Shown: one piece after another, positions 50,301 through 57,200 of the stretch
Position numbering within the stretch: position 1 is the stretch's first letter
How the letters are laid out: each line of letters opens with the position of its first letter
Source of the DNA: Tachypleus tridentatus
Lineage: Eukaryota; Arthropoda; Merostomata; Xiphosura; Limulidae
Length of the DNA: 64,000 nucleotides
Reading direction: 5' to 3'
NCBI RefSeq assembly: GCF_004210375.1
Contig: NC_134834.1
Location: forward strand, 156,445,290-156,509,289
Made by a program: the position numbers and the translations under genes
Notes under the pieces: model-generated
Told to the model about the DNA's origin: nothing
Database searches by the model: none
The model's input: only the letters and a program-made list of their open reading frames with translations

Positions 50301-51255
50301 CCTTAATATATATATATATATATATATATATACATTTAAATTTTCAATGTTTAAATCCTTATTTTGAATCTATGAATCCACTCCAAAGGTCTCAAAATAT
50401 CCCTGTGAAAAAACTAACTTCAAAATACACAAATTCTGAGTAGTTTTATACATACCATTTTTAGTGTAAGCTAGACATTTTGTGTATAAGCTCTTAATAC
50501 CCATAGATTGTGAGCTTATACACAAAATTTCTGGAAAAAAAGTGTGTAGGATGAAGTAAACATTGATGCCCTACACAGGTTAGAATTAATGGGTGGATAA
50601 AATCTTTTTTACTTAATAGTACTTATGCTAGGTTCTTATTAGTTGATATGGTTATGAAACTTAGCCCCCAGCACAATTAATATCAATGCTATCTTTGTTA
50701 ATAATGATGGATTGTTTCCTATTGTATCCTTTTATTCTCATATGCTCAGACTAATTCCTGTACAAGGCAAGTGATTTTGACAGATCCTTTTATTCAGTAA
50801 ATAAATTCTCATGATTTCCTTTAAAAATCTCTCATTGTAGGCCTATGTCTTACTACAGTGTACAGTTCAAATGGTGGAATTTGAAATACACTGTTCCAGA
50901 GTGGGAGACCAAGGATTTTGAAGGTATGTTGAATTTCTTTCATGCACTACGTGATTTGCCGTACTCAAAAGGATTTTAAAATATTGATTTTGTTCAAGGT
51001 AGTCATTCTTACTTGCTTATGAAATTATTTACAGTAAAGTATGGAGTGTAGTATCTAAACATGTGGTCTGATAATGGAAGTCAAAAAGATTTACTTAATA
51101 TAAGCAGTTGATTCTCAGAAGGGTTCACTATTTACAAGTTTATTGCTCTGTTTCTTCTTTCAGAGATTGTAGCTTATTTGTATCATCATCATATCTCCCC
51201 CTTAAGAAAAGAAAAAGTCGTCATACAGTCTCAAGGAAATACTGCTGTGAACTGA
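17769..51255 (+). CDS. TTF1: TTF1-like RNA polymerase I termination factor, whole gene (11 coding exons)
   Basis: Joined exons 17769-18974, 19832-19946, 20277-20353, 30345-30444, 40023-40104, 40539-40675, 42503-42662, 44686-44772, 47544-47612, 50841-50923 and 51164-51255 give 735 codons and a TGA, with GT-AG at every junction and matching phases. Residues 1-402 are hydrophilic with lysine clusters. From about residue 448 there are Myb/SANT-like repeats: [46 protein letters not shown] and [13 protein letters not shown]. The C-terminus ([35 protein letters not shown]) follows vertebrate TTF1 closely from memory. The family binds rDNA terminator boxes in the nucleolus, stops Pol I and blocks replication forks. 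The start is the ATG at 17769, because TAA at 17736 closes that frame and an acceptor (ttttcag) lies at 17725, so a non-coding first exon should lie upstream. Human TTF1 is about 900 residues, so the N-terminal part is shorter here. Confidence 0.93.
19832..19946 (+). CDS. TTF1: TTF1 coding exon 2
   Basis: The acceptor is tttctttag and the donor AAAG|GTTAGT. It is 115 nt, entering in phase 0 and leaving in phase 1. It encodes [20 protein letters not shown] and continues to [13 protein letters not shown]. This is the linker just before the first Myb-like repeat. Confidence 0.88.
20277..20353 (+). CDS. TTF1: TTF1 coding exon 3 (start of first Myb-like repeat)
   Basis: 77 nt between accaag and GAG|GTATGA. 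It completes the split glycine codon and encodes [20 protein letters not shown], then EELCE. The TGKWTKxENDIL signature opens the Reb1/TTF1-type DNA-binding region. It ends in phase 0, ahead of an intron of about 10 kb. Confidence 0.92.
20865..20905 (-). ncRNA. Decayed hammerhead-like / Penelope-terminal motif
   Basis: The - strand has CTGAAGATGTTCGAAGAAGG then TTAAAACTTT. It matches the layout of the 5.5 kb motif, but GAAA has become AAAA, so it should be inactive. Confidence 0.4.
21184..22821 (-). pseudogene. Multicopy arthropod gene (unclassified, probably transposon-derived), broken copy
   Basis: Reading from ATG at 22821 on the - strand: an N-terminal [13 protein letters not shown], then ASHLLCNMC, an acidic middle (22554-22069: [32 protein letters not shown]), [37 protein letters not shown], then the C-terminal part 21750-21184 ([64 protein letters not shown]). 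From memory, many nearly identical uncharacterised arthropod proteins share this layout, so I take it for a mobile or recently amplified family of unknown class. At least three frame breaks and stops near the N-terminus make this copy a pseudogene. It lies antisense in the TTF1 intron after exon 3. Confidence 0.82.
22822..24009. other. TTF1 intron 3, unassigned part
   Basis: 22930-23300 may be flank of the multicopy gene at 21184-22821. No conserved protein was recognised. Confidence 0.45.
23438..23457 (+). repeat. (ATT)n microsatellite
   Basis: Six to seven ATT units. Confidence 0.9.
24010..24760 (-). mobile_element. CR1/L2-like LINE relic, 3' part
   Basis: On the - strand, [20 protein letters not shown] at about 24590 and [17 protein letters not shown] at about 24500-24450 are the thumb region of CR1/L2-type reverse transcriptase (compare LVRPHLEYxxxxWSP). 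It continues to a 3' end near 24024 with gacagccttgaaagaccaca. Many stops are present. Confidence 0.65.
25380..25680 (-). pseudogene. THAP-domain relic
   Basis: On the - strand from 25680: [20 protein letters not shown], then in another frame [40 protein letters not shown] and, after a stop, [13 protein letters not shown]. The order C-N-N, FKFP, KKW, xxKHFxxxxF and AVPN is that of the THAP zinc-binding DNA-binding domain. The cysteine normally found in CSxHF is not present (LYEKHF), and a frame break and a stop interrupt it. It may be the N-terminus of a P-element-like transposase or of a host THAP protein copy. No downstream transposase was recognised. Confidence 0.68.
26274..26307 (+). repeat. 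(CA)n microsatellite
   Basis: About 17 CA units. Confidence 0.97.
26994..27001 (+). repeat. hAT target-site duplication, left
   Basis: ttctaact, identical to 28485-28492 on the other side of the element. Confidence 0.88.
27002..28484 (-). mobile_element. hAT-family DNA transposon (ZBED5-like transposase relic)
   Basis: It starts cagcatttcccaaac and ends gtttgg-type complement actttggaaaatgctg, giving imperfect terminal inverted repeats. It is flanked by an exact 8-bp duplication ttctaact (26994-27001 and 28485-28492), the hallmark length for hAT. On the - strand at 27777-27544 the frame [20 protein letters not shown] then WIRNPF and LQLSELE is typical of ZBED5/SCAND3-like hAT transposases. 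The element is 1483 bp, with a shortened and broken transposase. Its target appears to be an older antisense LINE. Confidence 0.88.
28485..28492 (+). repeat. hAT target-site duplication, right
   Basis: ttctaact, identical to 26994-27001. Confidence 0.88.
29106..29236 (+). mobile_element. Second SINE family, copy 4
   Basis: It starts with a run of C, then agtggcacagcagcagtatg, gggttttgatacctgtggtg and tttgtatagctttgtgctta, then aaacaaac. It lies in a TTF1 intron. Confidence 0.78.
29290..30065 (+). repeat. Dispersed repeat R1, copy 1
   Basis: Long stretches match 40905-41690 in the same order: gagtgcaaagtgatttcatg, ttattttctctaccctaact, cagtaatataaaac and tttgtattcag. Class unknown. The TATA-like ataaaacc and AATAAA would suit an LTR but no ends were found. 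Confidence 0.75.
30259..30327 (+). pseudogene. Decayed duplicate of the first part of TTF1 exon 4
   Basis: Directly upstream of exon 4, after its own acceptor-like ctgttgtag, the sequence reads [23 protein letters not shown]. This aligns with the exon's [24 protein letters not shown]. The second half of the exon ([10 protein letters not shown] and the donor) is missing, and its place is taken by the polypyrimidine tract of the real exon. It is probably a local tandem duplication that lost its 3' half. Confidence 0.7.
30345..30444 (+). CDS. TTF1: TTF1 coding exon 4 (no ATG, found by phase and homology)
   Basis: Exon 3 ends in phase 0 but the exon at 40023 needs phase 1, so an exon was missing. 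This 100-nt stretch fits exactly, with acceptor tttttattgcag, an open frame [20 protein letters not shown] then [13 protein letters not shown], and donor TTTAG|GTAAAG in phase 1. Spliced to the next exon it reads [20 protein letters not shown], the expected run of the first repeat in TTF1/Reb1-like proteins. A decayed copy of its first two thirds lies directly upstream (30259-30327). Confidence 0.88.
30522..31718 (-). mobile_element. Tc1-like DNA transposon, degenerate
   Basis: Terminal inverted repeats ctctatatggccaaaagta (from 30524) and acttttggccatttagtg (to 31716) frame about 1.2 kb, with TA at 30522. On the - strand a broken transposase reads [34 protein letters not shown] and [12 protein letters not shown] followed by a stop, the familiar Tc1 signatures. 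Several frames are needed, so it is inactive. It lies in the TTF1 intron just after exon 4. The terminal sequence TATATGGCCAAAAGTATGTG recalls Tc1 families of fish and frogs (from memory). Confidence 0.92.
31720..33483. other. TTF1 intron 4, unidentified but coding-like sequence
   Basis: - strand 32599-32402 encodes 65 residues including [16 protein letters not shown] and [10 protein letters not shown]. 32880-33300 has mixed composition unlike the AT-rich introns. Both may be parts of unrecognised transposons. Confidence 0.4.
33926..35182 (+). pseudogene. LINE ORF1, gag-like nucleic-acid-binding protein (frameshifted)
   Basis: It begins [14 protein letters not shown]. After a frame change comes [20 protein letters not shown], a conserved stretch of arthropod LINE gag proteins. 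A further frame change leads to CCHC-type knuckles spelled by [28 protein letters not shown] and [15 protein letters not shown] (34500-34660), then [20 protein letters not shown]. An internal stop at about 34847 precedes a tail that ends at TAA 35180-35182. These proteins coat LINE RNA. Confidence 0.85.
35185..38898 (+). pseudogene. LINE ORF2, endonuclease / reverse transcriptase / RNase H (several breaks)
   Basis: It starts [20 protein letters not shown] two bases after the ORF1 stop. The AP-type endonuclease occupies about 35185-35850 ([21 protein letters not shown]). A TAA at 36067 and later frame changes interrupt it. The RT region shows [34 protein letters not shown] and the active-site box GLYVDDF (about 37180-37200). 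RNase H shows [12 protein letters not shown] (about 38074), AELYAI, YTD and [17 protein letters not shown]-terminal CxxC-H-C motif ([17 protein letters not shown]) precedes the stop at 38898. The RNase H domain places it in the I/Jockey-type lineages that carry one. Confidence 0.9.
38899..39824 (+). repeat. LINE 3' UTR with a module repeated three times
   Basis: The core CCAGGACTGGAAAGGCCAAC followed by TTCAGGTGACT occurs near 39011, 39178 and 39511. Each copy is followed by related sequence (acctgttagtcttcctgg). Each core can be read as [10 protein letters not shown] and stop. The same three-copy layout exists in the second LINE copy (62060, 61900 and 61570 on the - strand). Confidence 0.85.
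40023..40104 (+). CDS. TTF1: TTF1 coding exon 5 (end of first Myb-like repeat)
   Basis: 82 nt from acceptor tgtcatag to donor GAAG|GTAGTC, phase 1 in and phase 2 out. It encodes (A)[19 protein letters not shown] then [17 protein letters not shown] corresponds to the recognition-helix segment (IYYRAKKMF in vertebrate TTF1, from memory). It lies about 200 bp after the end of the large LINE. Confidence 0.92.
40539..40675 (+). CDS. TTF1: TTF1 coding exon 6 (second Myb-like repeat)
   Basis: 137 nt, acceptor tcttttag, donor GAAG|GTAGGA, phase 2 in and phase 1 out. It encodes [40 protein letters not shown] and YRTTKE. The pattern [20 protein letters not shown] is a SANT/Myb second and third helix. 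The ATG inside the exon is not a start, because the upstream exon joins in frame. Confidence 0.93.
40905..41690 (+). repeat. Dispersed repeat R1, copy 2
   Basis: Direct-orientation counterpart of 29290-30065, in the TTF1 intron between exons 6 and 7. Confidence 0.75.
42503..42662 (+). CDS. TTF1: TTF1 coding exon 7 (third Myb-like repeat)
   Basis: 160 nt, acceptor gtcaacag, donor CATTG|GTATGT, phase 1 in and phase 2 out. It encodes [20 protein letters not shown], then an insert [12 protein letters not shown], then [22 protein letters not shown]. It has the classic W...EE..L.KAV first helix and [20 protein letters not shown] third helix. Confidence 0.94.
43215..43400 (+). mobile_element. Old, degraded copy of the tRNA-derived SINE
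   Basis: gggattgattcctggtgaca, gagttataatgttatggtca, ggtaaggaatagcccaacag and gctaatagctagttgcttc follow the order of the SINE body but with many changes. It is the only copy of this family noticed inside the TTF1 introns. Confidence 0.65.
43507..43650 (+). repeat. Tandem duplication, period about 70 bp
   Basis: aaatgttttgtgaacatgtg to tagtagttcacaaaaacaa is repeated from 43577 (aaatgttttatgaacatgta). A third unit begins at about 43648 but stops after a few bases. Confidence 0.9.
43829..44113 (+). repeat. Tandem duplication, period 150 bp
   Basis: attgtgattgtaaaggcagt to ttctaaattgaaat (43829-43963) is repeated at 43979-44113 with very few differences (ctatct/ctgtct, gaaaagcc/gaagagcc). It lies in the TTF1 intron before exon 8. 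Confidence 0.93.
44686..44772 (+). CDS. TTF1: TTF1 coding exon 8
   Basis: 87 nt, acceptor ttttcaag, donor AAGCA|GTAAGT, phase 2 in and out. It completes W and encodes [28 protein letters not shown](H). [12 protein letters not shown] begins the fourth Myb-like repeat. Confidence 0.9.
44985..45245 (+). mobile_element. CR1/L2-like LINE 3' fragment
   Basis: [20 protein letters not shown] then [20 protein letters not shown] and a stop at 45149 is the C-terminal motif of CR1/L2 reverse transcriptases (FxNRVxxxWNxLPxxVVxA...FKxxLD). It is followed by gttggaccaatagatcctat, the counterpart of the antisense 3' end at 15645. It lies after TTF1 exon 8. Confidence 0.82.
45872..45988 (+). mobile_element. 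Third SINE-like repeat (related tRNA-like head)
   Basis: ctgctggtacagcagtaagt, tttggatttacaacactaaa, aggggtttgattctcctcgg (B-box-like), then actcagcagatagcacaatg and tggctttgctatcaaaaaaa. Antisense relatives are at 13085-13200 and 3102-3170. Confidence 0.72.
45990..47543. other. TTF1 intron 8, repeat-poor
   Basis: AT-rich with no recognisable repeat or coding sequence. Confidence 0.6.
47544..47612 (+). CDS. TTF1: TTF1 coding exon 9
   Basis: 69 nt, acceptor tgcatttcag, donor GAAAT|GTAAGG, phase 2 in and out. It encodes (H)[22 protein letters not shown](M). This segment is nearly the same as the vertebrate TTF1 motif RLYE...DTNEIDWEDLA. Confidence 0.93.
47613..50840. other. TTF1 intron 9, repeat-poor
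   Basis: Apart from the AT microsatellite, nothing is recognised. Open frames of 60-100 codons (for example 49890-50183) show no conserved features. Confidence 0.6.
50305..50332 (+). repeat. (AT)n microsatellite
   Basis: About 14 AT units in the last long TTF1 intron. Confidence 0.95.
50841..50923 (+). CDS. TTF1: TTF1 coding exon 10
   Basis: 83 nt, acceptor ctcattgtag, donor GAAG|GTATGT, phase 2 in and phase 1 out. It encodes [27 protein letters not shown]. It corresponds to the last helix of the fourth Myb-like repeat and the conserved VPxWxxKxFxE stretch. Confidence 0.93.
51164..51255 (+). CDS. TTF1: TTF1 last coding exon
   Basis: The acceptor is ttcttctttcag, entering in phase 1. It encodes [30 protein letters not shown] and ends with TGA at 51253-51255. 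EIVAYLY...PLRKEK matches the C-terminal EIIDYLYE...PLLKEK of vertebrate TTF1, but the acidic vertebrate tail is absent. The first AATAAA I noted downstream is at 52122; no poly(A) site can be assigned firmly. Confidence 0.9.
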
Positions 51256-54200
51256 AGAAGTGTGAAAGTGTTAGCTTTATGGAGTATCAACTATCTTGAC
51301 ATACAGGATTGCCTAAGCAAAATTGATATGCCTCCCAACATCGTTTGTAAAGAGAATTCAGTTACTTTAAGAGCTCTGCCCTTCAAAGTGTTAAAACAAG
51401 ATTTTTAGTGTTATCCATCGTTACCTTAAGAGCAAAAGTTGCCAATATGTACAGGTACTTTATAGTTAAAATATTCATTTGAGGTGTTTTCAATTGGATA
51501 AGTTTATTTCCATAAAAGCATTTTATTAGTGTAAATAACTAGCTTTGAAAGTTATGATCAAATGCAGTGTGGGATAGGGTAATGCACCTTGTATACAGAT
51601 CTGTTCCCATGAATTATTATGGAAATGTTGAATGTGGGATTGTGACACTGATAGGATAATGTTCAGGCATAAAATACTGAACTAAACATCTAAATTAGGT
51701 TCATCTCAAGTACACCACCTTGTTTATTTTATTCAACCCATATTAACTCGCATTAATGTAAAAACCATGAATCATCTAATTTTCACTTTACTTTTAAAAG
51801 ATCAGTGTAATTTTTATTGAAATATTGAATACATTACAAAGGGCACAAGAGTATATATATATATATACATCTGAAATTTGAACACTTTAATCAGTAATAT
51901 GGTAGATATATTGCACTACTTTTTCTAAAAATCTTATTAAATTCCTAGTGGAAAATACTCCTTACCCTTTGAAGGAATAATCAACTATGCCTCTGTTGGA
52001 GTTATAGAAACCACCAATGTGGAGATTGCAATAATAGTTATCCATTGAAATGTCTAAATATAGCACAAAATAATTTTTTTAAAGTACTTTATCATTCCTA
52101 AACCAATACTCACTACTGTATAATAAACTTCTTTGTAAAATAAATTTCACAATGCGTTTACATTTCAAATATACAAGACTAATATTCTTTATTACAGAAA
52201 GAATGATTATACACAGCATAAACTGATTTAAGTCCACTGTTTTCAACAGCAAATACCTCTTCTCTACCCCATTTTACACAAAGAAATTAAATGTTAAAAA
52301 ATCATTTGAAACTTTTACTACAAGTAAATTAAATTTTATATTAAGAATAAATATGAGAGGAGCAAGTAAAACAAATAAGATTCTTAATGTAAACCATTTT
52401 GCAACTAACAATTACAGGAGAAGGAGATAATTCATCTTGTCATGATCCTTCTTCCCTGGGTTGTCTCAGTGTTATTGTGCAGCAGTGGGATCTCCTACAT
52501 GTTTATCAAACACATCCAAAATTTCATATAAAGACTAATAATTATTATGCAAAGGGAGGTTTCAGACAGTTACAACTTTCTTCAGAATCACAAAACTATT
52601 GACCAGCAGAGGTTATAAACATTTCAAAGTTCCTTAGTTTTCAACAAATTGTTCTCATTCATTGAAATATCAGTCCAATTCATAACAATGTTGTTCAAGT
52701 TTAAACACCCATTATCATGAAATAAGGCACCTAACATCCAATACCATGTTTTATTTTTAAATACAATAGAAAACTTCTATTTTGGCTTAGAATGCAAAGG
52801 AGTTTATTCATAAAACAAAAACATTAGACATCCAAAACTAGATGCCCCTGAATAAATAGTTCTCCATAACTTCTCCACATGTACATAATTTATTACATAT
52901 ATGAATGCAAATTTTAACTTCCTCCTCTTTGAATATAAGCAACTAGTTCTGTATTCCAAATAAGTACAAATTTTGATTACTAATATAATTCACAAAAATA
53001 TTAATACAAATCACTCTTTCCACTGACAAAAATAAACTATGATAATGTGGCTATTGCTGAATAAATTTCAGCAATAATACACATGCCAAAATATCTTATC
53101 ACAAGATTTCCCACACCAAAACTCCAAAATAATCATACAAGAATTTAAAATTACCATCTTAACAGACTGAGTAACTTAACTGAATATGACAAGTTAGATA
53201 CATTTAATGCATTAACTTCTTACTTCATAAAGTTAATTGTTTTGGAAACACATTTTGTGAAACTTTACATAGTTTTCTCAACCTAAAAGAACTAATTCTA
53301 ACCAGAGGCAGATTACCATCAAATATTATCTTTTATTCAGTTAAATAAAATTATATTTAACAATTTTACCATTTCCACAAGTCTTTGTAACCATTTAATA
53401 GTTATTCACTGTATATAACTCAACTTATCAAGAGTAATATATTTTTCTCTTTTCTACAAGTTCAGGAAAATACTTTATAGGAAATCAAACTACCTTTTCA
53501 ACAATAAATTTAAACTGCTTTACTTTTAAACACGTAAAATTCAATGTACGTCAACTTCTTCACAGTTTTTACTGCTTAAAAAAAGGCTTACCTGCATGCA
53601 ATTTCTCCAATGAAAAGTGCACTTTTTAGATTAACTCTAGTAAACACAACTAAAACTGTTTTATAAAATCCTACTAAAAATATCATCCTCTTAGTTTTTA
53701 TTTCTAACTCAATATCTTCTCTTTCAGTTTGACCTTTGATAAATGTATAAATAAAAAACCCAAGCTCTTGACTTTACCCACGATACAAACGTTATGGAAA
53801 AATTAAAAAAGTAGACTTAGCCTTGTTTTATCTCTTAATACCAATATTTTAGTTATCAAAAAATTAACTAGTTTCTGTTAAACTAGTGCTAGCTTCTTTA
53901 AGAATTTTCCATGTGCACAAACAATACACACCTGCATGTAACATCCTTCAGTTTTCAATATTTAACTATCTTAAGTAATAGATAAATTCTTTATCACAAT
54001 ATCTGGTTATATACTGTAAATTCCTTTGGGTAGTGTTTAAAAGCTGGTTCAGTATGGGAGACAGTTACTATAATTTAAAGTAATAATCAATACTAACGTT
54101 ACCACAATAACATACTGAGACAATTTAATGAAAATTGTCACTTTTATTTCATTCATCTGGATTTTTATATATATTTTCAAAAGGAATGTTGTACAAAACC

Positions 54201-57200
54201 AAGTGAATTGGTGTCATCGTTTTGTTAGTGACATTATACAGATCAGCCAGTAAAAACATGAAAATATACTTAATACAAATTACACTTAAAATCCCACATT
54301 TAATTTTAGATAACGTGTTATGCAGATATGCATTCATGATTTTTTTCTTGTATGATACAAACAGAAGTACTCCGTATAATTATCTAAAAAACTAAATTCT
54401 TTGCTTTAAAAATAAATGGTATTTGTGACACTTATAAAACAGTGCAATACGTAATGAAAAACACTGTACTGATAATTCTAGAAACAAAAGTATACAAGCG
54501 AGACATTTAAACATCTGAATTTGTTCATTTAAAAACTTGTGGCATGGTTCTTTGAGCTTCAGTTGCCTAGGTTTAAAACAATACCTTTTAATATGCATTG
54601 ATCAGAAGACCAAGAGAAGCAGAAACAAACCAAAATATGGTTCAATAAAAACAGTTAACCCTTTCTTTTCTTTACTGGTGAAACAAAGTGTTTCAGTTGA
54701 TTTATTCATTATGTGCATAATTGTGATAAAGTTTTTCTGATAGGACACCTTAAAACTTAAATGTGCTGCCAACAAACAAAAAAAAGTCAGGAATGTCAAC
54801 TGAAGCTGATGTAAGATTGTGGAGCACAATAACCAATTGTTTTAAGAGTAAGATGTGGTCAATGAATGGCACAGTCATTGGTCATATTAGCAACTTAGAA
54901 AACACGAGTTTTTTTGTTGTAGCAGTGTCAGAAATAGTTTCAATCTTTTCTGAGGATTATAGTTGTGGTATTGGAGATTTTAACATGAACATTTTTACAT
55001 AAGCAGCTTATGTTTATGTTAAAATGTTGCAAGTTAAAAACATTTATAACAATAACTGAAACTGATGACAGCATACTCAATCCCATTTAAGCTTTGAGAC
55101 TGCTTTTAAACTAACTTGTTTATTTACACATTTACTGGCCACATTTTTTATTTTATTTTTTTTTATACAAGTTGATTTTAATTCTTGTTATTTTTCAGTG
55201 AATAAAGGGCTAAAGCAAACTTAACTTGAGTATTGCCAACAGTTTATCCAAATACTAGACTTCGGTCTTTCTGTAATGTATTTTTATTCAAGAGAAACAG
55301 AAGTGCTTAGTTCATCAACTATCATAGAATCTTGAGCTCCAAAGATATTACATGGACATGTTACAACTTCCATTTACCATTTAAAAACATCAAAAGCAGA
55401 TACTATTATAAACAAAATACTTTTTTAAACCTGCATAAAAGTACTTGCAAACATCATAATAGCACTGAAAGTATAACTTTGCATTAAATACAAGTTGTGA
55501 GAAAAGGATTCTGTATATAAATAAAACAACTTTACTAAAAAGATTTGTAGTTAAAAATTACTCATTAACAGGAAGAAAACACAAGTTAAAAAATCTAAAT
55601 TTACAAACTACTATTTTATAGCCATAAGTGGAATGTTCATCCTCTTTATGGAACCAACTGGATCAGTAGTGTATAGCACTTAGCCACACACAGTGATTTG
55701 AAAACCTAATGTTCCTATACACATTTAATAAAATATACTTATCTCAATTCTGTCAAAACATACTAAAAGTTAATTGGACAGTTATGACATTACCATTAGA
55801 AAAGATTAAAAACTGAATTCATAGTTCCCTGCAACTGTGGAGAGAATAATGGAATTCTGTTTAGAAAATGGGCATCATAAAGAATAATGGAATCCTTCTA
55901 ATATCTCAGTAACTCTACTAAGGTTCACCAAGCGAATTGCTTAATAAAATCTCATTTTAAATATACACTCAGGTATCATGAAACCATCCTAAATAAACAG
56001 TTTTCCTTTTGCAAGATTCTTTACATTTGTTTTGAAAACACAATAAACTCAAATTGCATGAAAGTTTGACACACATTTTGTAAATATCACAGCTAAAATA
56101 TATCTTTAAAACTAAAGTGTGTAAAGAAAATAAACAAAATATTATGGACTATCAACATTTGGTATAATTAAAGCTATTCAATGGCCATGTTTCATAATTA
56201 CCGAAATGTTTGCTTCATATCTCATTACCAGGTTTATCATGCAAAGAAAATTATACAAGTAGTGTGAACAAAATGTACTGAAATATTAAACAATATATGA
56301 ATATATCAATTTTAAAATTTGGATTTTAGCTTCCTACATGGTTAAAATCAGGTCTTGATCTATAGTTACATGTGAAGATGGTGAAATAGTTTACTTTCAT
56401 CAGTACAGACAGAAATATGAACTAGGAGAAATATAAAATTTTTAGTTTTTCATAACTATCTACAAACGTTTGATTAAAAACAATTTATGAAAATTTTCAA
56501 CAAGCAATACTATCAGTAACTTTTACTGGTGTGTCAGATTCATGAATTTCAAAGTGAGGCTTTTACATTTTTTTTTCAAGAATCACAGGATTCTCTTCAT
56601 ATTATCCTTTGCCTTATTCACAAGTTTTGGTGAGTTTAGAGAAAGTAAGCAGGTATTAAATGTAAGACATGCAAAGGAAGGAAGATTTCTTTGCCATGTT
56701 TATCAAGCATCAATGATTTGAATATTTATTTCATGTTAATTTTTATTACCTAATTTAGAACTTCTATAAAAGTAAAATTTAAATTGTTTCATAGTTAGTA
56801 GACTATTCAATAAATCACCAGTCTAATTATTTTAAGTAAATACTCTTGTGATTATATAAGCTGCAAATAACAACAATGATCAATGTCATGATAACTCAGT
56901 ATTTCAATAACTGTTACTTATACAAGTAACTCATATAACAGTAATTGAACTTCATAACTTAAACTTGAAGCTTCTGGAAAAGTATCGAGTAGCAGCTCAT
57001 TTAGTTGTAGCAATTACAGTTTCAGTATTAGAAAATTAGTGCTGCAATTGACAATAAATAGTCTGATTAAAACCTTAAAATAATTATCTAGAGTGTAACA
57101 GTCATTTTCTCTAACTGTTATCAGTTGCTGACCAAACAAACTATGAACAGTTGCTTCTATTCATAAAAATAATAGATAAGTTTAATATGAGAATGTATTA

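Noticed and set aside
54763-55002. 79-codon + frame as a small gene
   Set aside because: No domain, no conserved pattern, no splice or promoter context; expected by chance in this length of DNA.
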